Shown here: piece after piece, positions 55,874 through 64,000 of the stretch
How the letters are laid out: the number at the start of each line of letters is the position of its first letter
How positions within the stretch are numbered: the stretch's first letter is position 1
Notes under the pieces: model-generated
What the model saw: the letters and a program-made list of their open reading frames with translations, nothing else
Told to the model about the DNA's origin: nothing
Databases searched by the model: none
Origin: Apiosordaria backusii
Taxonomy: Eukaryota; Ascomycota; Sordariomycetes; Sordariales; Lasiosphaeriaceae
Assembly: GCA_030549205.1 (NCBI GenBank)
Contig: JAUKTV010000015.1
Coordinates: 558,001-622,000 of the forward strand
Direction: 5' to 3'
DNA: 64,000 nucleotides
Translations under genes and position numbers: made by a program

Positions 55874-58800
55874 TTACAACTGGAAATAGTCCAACGACAA
55901 GTTTCTTCCCGCTTCCGGACTCGACACGCCCGCCTTGTTGGCAGCAGCCGCCGACTTCTCCCTCTCCCTATCTCTTGCTCTGGCCCGAGCGGAGTCAACC
56001 GCCTCTTCCACACTCTGCACCAATTCATCCAGTGTGACCGGAGTCATAGGAAGGGGTGCGGATGGCGGCGGCGGCGGAGGCAGACTAGTTTGTGTAGCAG
56101 GCATGGCAAGCGCGTTGACAAAGAGGTCGGTCTCAGGTGGCGCAAGTGGAGGTCGAATGGTCCCAGACATGCTGGTCCTAGAGACCCTCCTTGACGGCCG
56201 CGGCGGTGGCGGGGCGGTGGCGAGCCAGTCCATGGTGTGAATTCCACCATTGTCTGCCGTGCCAAGTTCCAGCGTGACAGGCAGAGTGAGGTCATTTTGA
56301 GTCTCGGGCACCGGAGCCGGCGCATCACCATCAGTGGCAGGAACTGCTGGCTCTGCAACAGGAGAGAATCGCGACTGGCAGTGCTGAACCTCTGCCTCAA
56401 TGGCGGCGAGGCCAGTGCTCACTCCAGGTTCGGCGAGCCACTCCTCGATGGTCATGTCAACAATGGCATCATCCGCTGGCGGTTGGACAGCTGATTCATC
56501 ATTTACGGCGGCAATATCAGAGTCAGTTGTCACTGGCGCTTCCTCACATGCAGGGGTGGGAAGAGGGGTCGCCTCGAGTGTCGTCTCTGTTGTGACTGTG
56601 GGTGTTGCTGTCGCCCAGCCTTTGCTGCCGCTGTTGATGAAATCAACAAATGAAGCGTGGAACGAATCGAGATCAAATTCGGACTCTGGAGCGATATCCG
56701 GAATCTCACGCAGGGGCTCCCCAAGTTCCTCGTGGCCAGAATTCTCTCGTGGGTGAGCTGGCTGGGGAGATGTCGGACCAGCAAAAGGGCTGCTGCCGAA
56801 CACGGCCATGGTAGAGAACACCACATCAGGTGCTGTCTGCGTCGAAAACCTCCGACGCTTGGCTTCCCTGCCGTCTTCGGCCCCGGTGCTAAGTGTTCGT
56901 CGTGCCGGTGTAAAGCGGGAGCTCTCGTTTCCAAGGCTCCATGCGTTACTGCCGAAAATCATATTGGTAGTGGTGTTTTCTTGGTGAAACCGGTTAAGCA
57001 AGGTACTGGCTTCAAAGGACCCCGAGCTAACCATCTCGGTCCGGATATCGGCCAGCATGGTTTTGAGAAGGCTGTACATCCTAGAAGCTGGCTGATAAGC
57101 ATGGCTCATATCGTAGATGGCAGCAGAAACGACCTGCAGATACTTGAGGTTGCTCTGGTGGTCAAGTTCGGCGCTCTTGTGGGCCAAGGCAGCCATCAGG
57201 GCGAGTGCAGCAGTGCCGGCTTGCTGGATGGCCTCCACACCAATCTTGGTGCCATCAAACCTCTGGCGCTGTTGCCAGAAGATCCTTGCAACACGGACCG
57301 CATGCTGAGTACACATGCTGCGAGACAAGGATGCCCGGTTGTCTTGTCGGGGGAAGGTGCCGAGAGAGGCCTGCAGGCGCAGTGAAGAATCTGGCGCAGC
57401 GTACCGGGAAGCAGCAGCAGTGCCATCTGGTACCAATGGACCATACTTGGCCCACGGCCTGTGAAGCAGGATCATGCATGTGTGAAACTGTTGGTGAAGC
57501 AGGAAGAAGCCTATGGGGGCCGACTTGATGTTGATGGGCTTCCAGGCCAAGCAGTCGGGAAGTTGTCGGTACCAGTTTTGAAATTGGCGTTCCAAGGCGA
57601 GGAAATAAAGGTAACTTCTTTCCTCGGTGGCTTTGGCAGTCGAATCGGTGATGCCGTGTGTCGTATTCTGGAGGTCCGACACCTTGCCTGCAAGCTCCAT
57701 GAGTTCAAATCGCTTTTGCTGAAGTGCTGCTTGACCAGCCGCATAGGTCTTGGCCTCAGCCGTCATCTGGCCTTGCGCCGAGTTGAACACACCCTTTGAC
57801 AACAAGTCTATGCTGATATCTTGTGCCTTGATCGAGGTTGGGCGGCCCAAAATCAACGACCATTGACGGTCAAATGCGATACAGCCTGCCATAACTTGAC
57901 GCCGCAATCGCTTTTCCATCTCTGAGATGTCCGCTCCACTGTAGTTGACATGGAGACCAATGTCGAATGCCAGTCGGTTGGCAATACCTATTCGATGAAC
58001 CGCAATTAGCTTCGGCCCTGAACGAGAAAGTTATACAGAAAAACATACCAAGATACATCCATCCCGCGCTATCACGCCCCACACCGAACTCCAAGTCAGC
58101 GAGCAGCAACATTCCCTGTACGCTTGGGACACCTCCGCCTTGGTCGATTTCAACCTCCAACAAACCCTTTGCTTCCCGATGAAGTGTGCTCTCTCGGCTT
58201 CCAACCGCTAGCTTCTTCATGTCGTCCCGAGTGCGGTCAGCAAACCGATAGCCGATGGCCAGCAAGGTCAGATGAAGGAAGGGCGAGTAGAATTTGGCGT
58301 CTTGTGCTATCCTGCCCGTTTCAAATGCCACTCTGTCGACGACCATGGATCCAGAATAGTAGTAATGCTCCCAGAAGCACTTGGTAAGATAGTCCATGGT
58401 GGACGAACCGAGAGCCTCGATCAAAGTGGCAGCCCGTCGTGCCAGGTCAGGACGTCCTTGGGTATCAAAGAGGCATGTCGACTTGCCATGAACATGGCTA
58501 TTGGCAGTGGGGCCAAAGAATCGAACTCTCCCCGCCGAGGGATCAAATGAGTGGCTGCCCCTAGCTGACAGTAACCTTCGGACGTCGGCATCTGGTGTCA
58601 TTACTGGTTCCTGAAGCAACAGGGGATCAATCAGTGATGATGGGGGTGTGTCGTCAACCAACTCATGGGTCTTGCTCTGTTCTGACTCGCTCATGAGGGT
58701 GTCCTCTTCTCCTGAGCCCGGTGGTGTTGGCACCTGGGTCTCCACCGAACTCCCATGCTTTGGCTCAGAGCTGCTCGACCTTTCTCGCATCCGAGCCTCT

Positions 58801-59272
58801 TCTTGTTCTTGTTGTTGTCTCGAGATAGCGTCTTGTCTGGTCTTTGGAGGGTGGACAGCCGGAGGGGGGGTGACCCCTTGTTCTTTCAACATTTCCTCCA
58901 GGAGGGCAATTCGGTTGGAAAGTGATGACATGTAGGCTTTTGATATTGGCCTTTCCACTTATTAGCCTTCACTAGCATCGTATTGAGGGCACATGAGACA
59001 ACTTACCTCCTCCGCTCGTCGTCGTTCTTGATGATACATGTGTTGCCCGTCTTCCTGCACTGGGTGCACTCAGACTCTCCTTCAGCCACCACACAACGGA
59101 TCCGTCTTTCACGGCAAGAGGCACACGCAATGGAGGCTCTGTGCCTTATTTGTGGCTTGCTAGATGAGCGGGTAGAGGGACTTGGGCTGGCGGTGCGGTC
59201 TTGGCTTGACCTGTCGGAGGCTCCTTCGAGAGGTGATTTGCGTCTCCCAGATGAGACGGCCCCTGTTGACAT
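55874..59272 (-). CDS. Zn(II)2Cys6 transcription factor with fungal-specific TF domain (1093 aa)
   Basis: Three exons: 59272-59007, 58950-58049, 57987-55874, with 56- and 61-bp introns and frame preserved. The N-terminal zinc cluster has Cys50, 53, 60, 69, 72, 79 in C-X2-C-X6-C-X8-C-X2-C-X6-C spacing (ACASCRERRIRC). A coiled coil follows (LSNRIALLEEMLKEQG). The central domain includes FWEHYYYSGSMVVDRVAFE, GWMYLGIANRLAFDIGLHVN and MAGCIAFDRQWSLILGRP, typical of the fungal_trans domain. The C-terminal 300 residues are Pro/Ala/Thr-rich and probably activating. It should be a nuclear sequence-specific regulator. The sequence does not match XlnR, AmyR or Gal4 clusters that I recall closely, so no name is given. 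Confidence 0.93.
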
Positions 59273-61226
59273 GATGTGAGGATGTGTATAGGTAGATGGC
59301 TTGGACAAGGACAGGAGTAGATCGTGGATGACGACAGGCCAAGATTGAAACAGAAAGTTGGGGATTTGGGGTATGAAGAAGTTGACGGGAAGGACGGGTC
59401 CAGAGCTGTCAAAAGCGTCAGGACCGGGAGGTCGGTTCCATTTTCTTTCCTTCAGAGCCCCATCGCCACGCCCGAAAACAAAAGCCGTGTCCAGAAGGTG
59501 CAGCTGAGCTTCCCGTATAAAGACTAGTCCAACACCCCGCATCCGCTGGGGCCCTGGGGGTCGTTGAGGGTGTAGCGTATCCACCTCGCTGGGACAGTAA
59601 GGTTGGTGCGCCTGGAGTCTTTGCTTGCTGGATGCCAATAGAAATGGGAATTTTGGCCACGGTGATCCACCAGCGATCCCAATAGATAACACCCTAATTC
59701 TTGGTCAACTCTGCCAACCAAACCGGAGAGGAGCCTCTAGTCGGATAATTCAAGGTTGAAATCTGGGGGTCTAGGGTCTGGGATTGAAGGCAGCGGGGCC
59801 AGAAAACCTGGGGATAATCCACATCGCGGACAGGATGCCAGGAGGGGGAATTCCTCCTTCAAAAGCACCAGGATCCCGTCATGGATGCCATGTATGTAGG
59901 TGTGGCCTCTTATGCGAAGTTCGGGTTTCGGACATAGCTCTCAACACGGCACTTCGTTTCTACACCTCAAGTGCACCATGTTTTTGCCAGTCACCTTGAT
60001 CGGTCCAAGCCGCGTGGGACAAGCATTCCCCCAGCCGATTCGTCAATGGTAAAACTTGGAGAGGAGGCCAATGGTGGACCGGAGGATTAGTTCACCCCGC
60101 AGGCAGGCATCCCAGCTGCAGCAGAGCATCCACCGCTTCCACTTCCCCAGGAACTTCACCGGCTCCAGAATGTGGATAGAGCTGTTGTATGACGACCTCA
60201 CCGATGTGGAAACCTGACAAATGCCAGATCACTGATTTCCTGCAGCATCATCAGAGGCTGATATCCAGCGGTGGGTGAGCACGGGAAGCGCTGATAGTGG
60301 TGTTGCACCGGCTGAAGAGTGTCGACAGACGACAATTTTGACGAGTGATAGTCCGCGTTCTCGAAGACCCGAGGAACAACCCGAGGCCCCTGGGTAAAAC
60401 GGCCAGCCCACAATTTTTGGCGAATCCTCGGCTGCAGGGTAGATTCATAACGTCTTAGCAAGCCGTCACAGCCGTCAAAGCCGAGGTGGGAAAATCTCGG
60501 CCCAAGGCCACGCGCCGCCACTGCTGCCATGCACGCATGTACAATACCGGTTGCCAATGCATCCAGGACATGGCCGTCGAGCTAAACAAGCGCGCGCCTT
60601 GGCATGTCAGTTTGCGCTGGTCACCAATTTGACTCCATCTGTCGCTTCCAGGCTGTTGTAGACAACCATTCAGCAACCAGACCCACCATTTTGCCAGAGG
60701 TCGAGCTTGGTGGTGTGGGGTTCTGGCTCGTGGTCGTGTCAACTTCCCCGCATCTGAGGAGAAGAACTAGCTAAATTGGTGCGGATAAGGGGCTTGTTGA
60801 GCAGGGATGCCGCAGGTCTGGCAGGGATTGCGTGATAAAAAAGTCTGGAGAGACCTCGGCATTCAGTAGTGTCACCGATGGGTCAAGAGAGAGGCAGAGG
60901 AACCGTCCTCGATATCCACTGTTGTCCTGGAGAACATTCGAAACTGGCGGAGGTGGCCGACCTGAGAGTGGACCAGCCTTGAGTGAAGAGGAGTCAGAAA
61001 CATAATGAAAATTCGGAATGTCCTCAAGCTGCCTGTCCGGCAACCTTGGGAACTGATGGAGCCGCCTTGCGCGAATATTTCGACCAAGACGACCAAGGTG
61101 TATCTTGTCACTCAGAAAGGGTCCACTGGCTGACACTTTTGGTATCTGACACGCAGAGAATAGAATGTTACGAAGGCGTCTGGAGCCGTTTTTATTCGAC
61201 CGATCGATCGCGACTTTAAGCTGTCT
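59273..61226. promoter_or_regulatory. Long upstream region of the zinc-cluster gene (1.95 kb)
   Basis: Includes the 5' leader of the transcription factor. Minus-strand open frames at 60198-60742 lack a convincing start or domain. Nothing else recognised. Confidence 0.4.
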
Positions 61227-61742
61227 TTAGAGGGGCTGGAGGGGCATCGTCAGACGGAGGAGCATTTGGCCTACCGAGGGTGACTTGAGTGAGGTTAACA
61301 ACTGTATAACGACATATCGGACGGGTTGAGACCTACGTCGGTCCCAAAGGTAGTACGATGTGACGATCAAGAAGGGCAAGGCAACCATGAGGCTTGTGAC
61401 CTTCCTAGCGACGCGTTTGTACTCTTTGCTGTTGATGTCCACCTTCTTTGGCTCTAATGTCGGGGTCCCAAGCCCAGGTCGACGCACAGCAGATGGTCTC
61501 GGTACGGTTGTCGGTGCAGCTGGGGGTTCTACGACAACATTCTGCTTCGGCCGTGATCCGTCGGCGGCATTCGGTTGGACGCGAGACTCGGTCGGTTTCG
61601 CAAACCTCGATGGCTGTCGAGACCCGTTCGAGAAGGATGGCCGGGAGGTGTTGAATGCTCGTCTCGACAAGCTCGATTGCTGAGAGAAGGGTTTGCACCT
61701 CCGGCATAGAAGCTGCCTGTTCAGCCTTGCAAAAGAAGCCAT
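61216..61742 (-). CDS. Probable mitochondrial single-pass membrane protein
   Basis: The ATG at 61742 begins MASFARLNRQLLCRRCKPFS, Arg/Ser-rich without acidic residues, as expected of a mitochondrial presequence. A Pro/Ser-rich stretch follows, then KEYKRVARKVTSLMVALPFL and IVTSYYLWDRR, one transmembrane helix. The 3' end is ambiguous. Unspliced, the frame runs to a stop at 61227 (171 aa). A short intron at about 61262-61323 (donor after CGTAG, acceptor tcggtag) would instead give a hydrophilic tail PNAPPSDDAPPAP and a stop at 61216. The latter looks more natural after the helix, but the donor (gtctca) is weak. Function unknown. Confidence 0.65.
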
Positions 61743-62314
61743 GGTGACCAGGCTGGATGTAAGGTAGGTATCGGGGGTGAATTCGAGGGTTCAAGCAGCT
61801 GATGGGATACGGCCGAAGGGCAGGCGCCTGTGAAAGGACACAGGAGTCCGGGGGACCAACAGCAGCAGGGAGACAGAGAAATAGAGCGGGGGAGGCTCGT
61901 ACTTTGTAGGCGATCAATCAGGTCGGAAGCATTGCTGCCCTGTAATTCTTTTGGAGAAGCTCTTGGAGAAAAAACATTCGCGCATTCAAGCGTGTTGGGC
62001 CCACATCTAGTGCACGGGCCACAGTGGGATGGTCGCACTGGAAAAAGACATCAAGACATCTCCAATTCTTAAGCTTCACCTGTCAACTGTTTTTCTTTTT
62101 CTCTCAATTGTGATTTCTGTCGTTGCTCATAAACATCATAATCCATCCCAATTACGCAGGTTCTCAATCCATAGCCTCTCGACACACCTCCCAAGGCTTT
62201 ATTGCTTCCTCTTGCTCCCTGCCACACGCTCGATCTCATATCTTGAAAGTGCAGGCCAAGTCAACATGGCTTTCCCCAAATTCCACAGATCGTCCTCGCC
62301 CTTCTATTCAAGCT
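61743..62314. promoter_or_regulatory. Intergenic region between two minus-strand genes
   Basis: Promoter/leader of the mitochondrial-type gene and 3' flank of the small secreted protein gene. No gene. Confidence 0.4.
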
Positions 62315-62659
62315 TCAACGGCAATGACCAATGACACTCTCCTGCTTGAGATCCTTGCAGCAGTCCTTGAACGTTTGACGCTTGCTTCTGTCAACGGCGC
62401 AGATCTATATGCCAAGCGTCAGCTCATCAGCCTCATCACATGCCTGTCACGCCTGTCCTTTACTTACATTGTTATACGTCTTATACCCAAGCTTCTTGCA
62501 GCAATCCAACGTCTGCGTCTTCAGCAGATATCCCTCCCTGCTGTTCATGCAAATGCAGTCATCTGGTTGGAGATACCAGCTTCCCGGGCACTGAGCCCCT
62601 TGCTGTGCTAGCGCACCCCCAAAGAAGCCGGCTGTGATAAGTGCGAGACAGAACTTCAT
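62315..62659 (-). CDS. Small secreted cysteine-rich protein (93 aa)
   Basis: Exon 1 62659-62468 and exon 2 62404-62315, joined over a 63-bp intron (gtaagt ... catatag). A signal peptide (MKFCLALITAGFFGGALA) is followed by a 75-residue mature chain with nine Cys: QQGAQCPGSWYLQP, DDCICMN, TLDCCKKLGYKTYNN|ICAVD, FKDCCKDLKQ, GHCR. Two CC pairs and even spacing suggest a disulfide-rich fold. Small size, secretion and high Cys content match effector-like or antimicrobial-type fungal secreted proteins, though no specific family is recognised. The exon-exon splice keeps phase 0. A + strand ORF covering the same bases is a shadow. Confidence 0.8.
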
Positions 62660-64000
62660 TTTCGAGAAAATCAGGATAAAGACTTGCCATTAAAGAATTG
62701 ACAGAGATACAGATCACATCATCGAGTCGGAAAACAAACGTCAATAAATACCCCTTTCCCGTCCCCAACTCTCTACTCATTCATCGTCGTGCCCCCTTCC
62801 CAACCGGGGAACTGGAAAGCAACTCCATCATAGCCTTGCTCATATCAATTTATCCACAATCTCGCCTATGACACCCAGCTCACCATCAACGCAACGACGA
62901 TAATGCATTTTTACTATCGGAGATGCAGGTCAGCGGCACTCCAAAAGCCGGAGTTAACAACCGGCAACCACACAGCCACGATGAACCACAGTTCGTTCAA
63001 TAGCTTCTCGTAAAAGTCACAATTGCAACTATCAACACGCAGGATATTTCAACCAACTGCTAAGGTAGGTACGAAGCCAAGGATTATTTATTTACACTGC
63101 TTACGAGCCCCTCTCTACTGTAGTAAATACACTTAACCCGGGTAAATTAATCAGAGTCTTGACTGGCTGAACCATACCTGCCTAGGTCTAGCTTACCTGC
63201 AAACTGCTCGCCCCGAACCGCCCCTCGCACCACGTCCCTGGGTATGGGATCATGAAAAATGGAAGCGCTCCTGTGAGGTCTCGTTGAGCTCCACCGCCAC
63301 GTGTACGAGTAGATGAACTTGAGCAGATTTTCTCATTAAGAAAAGTAAAAATAGAAACTGTCAAGCGCACGTATCAAGAATCGTCCCCTGAATCAGGTAC
63401 CACGATTGAACACAGTTGCCAAGGTAGGTAAGACAAATACCGTCAGTAACACTGTCGAGAAGTGGGAGGGGACTTGTGACAGATTACAGAATCAGGTCTC
63501 AGGAATCTACGGGCAGTTATATGTACCAATGCCACGGCGACACTTCCGTTTTCTGAGCGAGCTAGTTTTCATCTATTCGACGAACTGCTGTCAGGTTCTT
63601 GCTGCTTTTTTGAGAATTCTGCGCGTCATTTGCTCCCACGTGGCTCATGGGAGTGATAGTTGCAGCTGACTGGATTAATAACCCTTAGTCTGGTAACTGT
63701 ACTATGGGAGATATGTCTCGCGGATGGGTATTAGCTTGTTGAGAATTTGAGCCATGGGTTTTGTGGGTTCTGAATGCTCGTTGCTCTCAGTGGGGAGCGA
63801 GAAAATGATTTACCAAAGCTAATAGCTGATTATCACATTATCTTCACTCTCAATATAAGTGAATATGGTACTAGTTGGTATTCGAAACTGATAGACGGTT
63901 TGAGGCAACTTCAACAAAAGCTTGTGTCGTCTGAGAAACTGAGACAGATTCGTCTGGCGCCCAATGGAACTCTTCCTTCCCTTGACAGAATGACTGACAG
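62660..64000. other. Intergenic region to window end
   Basis: Upstream sequence of the small secreted protein gene at its left edge. No gene, tRNA or repeat is recognised; the 88-codon frame at 63406 lacks coding character. Confidence 0.4.

Noticed and set aside
60198..60742. Minus-strand frames of 95-119 codons
   Set aside because: Overlapping frames with no credible start, signal or domain, upstream of the zinc-cluster gene.
62123..62611. 162-codon + strand frame
   Set aside because: Antisense to the spliced cysteine-rich secreted protein gene, which has a signal peptide, clean intron and Cys pattern.

Overview
The window is nuclear DNA of a filamentous ascomycete, most likely a Sordariomycete of the Sordariales type. 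The evidence is short introns (about 50-140 bp, GT...AG, CTRAY-like branch sites), 5' UTR introns, fungal-restricted families (INP1, UsgS-like, AA9 LPMO, DUF1996, fungal rhodopsin-domain protein, Zn2Cys6 regulator), and strongly AT-rich, stop-riddled transposon relics that look mutated by RIP (repeat-induced point mutation). No virus, CRISPR array or bacterial operon is present.

Layout. 1-24.5 kb is ordinary core genome: the start of a UsgS-like membrane protein (-), INP1 (+), OTU1 deubiquitinase (-), an RSC1/2-type bromodomain/BAH subunit (+), a Q-rich small ORF, tRNA-Gly(GCC), an NYN-domain protein (+), a mitochondrial carrier (-) and a Sec7/PH ARF-GEF (-). At 25.1-26.5 kb lies an AT-rich island with the remains of a Tc1/mariner-type transposase. 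26.9-33.4 kb is an accessory block: a possible trypsin-like relic, an HNH-type protein, and three small helical proteins, at least two of them plus an interrupted 5' ORF preceded by a related upstream motif; a 0.54-kb inverted-repeat element (MITE-like) sits inside it. 33.9-40.3 kb holds lineage-restricted hypotheticals, an F-box protein and tRNA-Ser(GCT).

41.0-45.2 kb groups three secreted proteins, two of them plant-cell-wall enzymes: AA9 LPMO, a DUF1996 protein and a CE1 feruloyl esterase. Two small ORFs follow, one with a clear signal peptide. 48.77-52.18 kb is a 3.4-kb transposon with 38-bp terminal inverted repeats and an AT-rich mutated core. After it come a fungal rhodopsin-domain membrane protein, a large Zn2Cys6 transcription factor, a small mitochondrial-type membrane protein and a spliced, cysteine-rich small secreted protein. 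The last 1.3 kb shows no gene.

Two gene models carry internal conflicts worth checking: the Sec7 gene (frame break at a G7 run, 24360-24366) and the RSC gene (intron 4 donor and best acceptor are out of phase). The closest thing to an undescribed system is the 27-33 kb block of tandem small helical genes next to an HNH protein; no function can be assigned from sequence alone.
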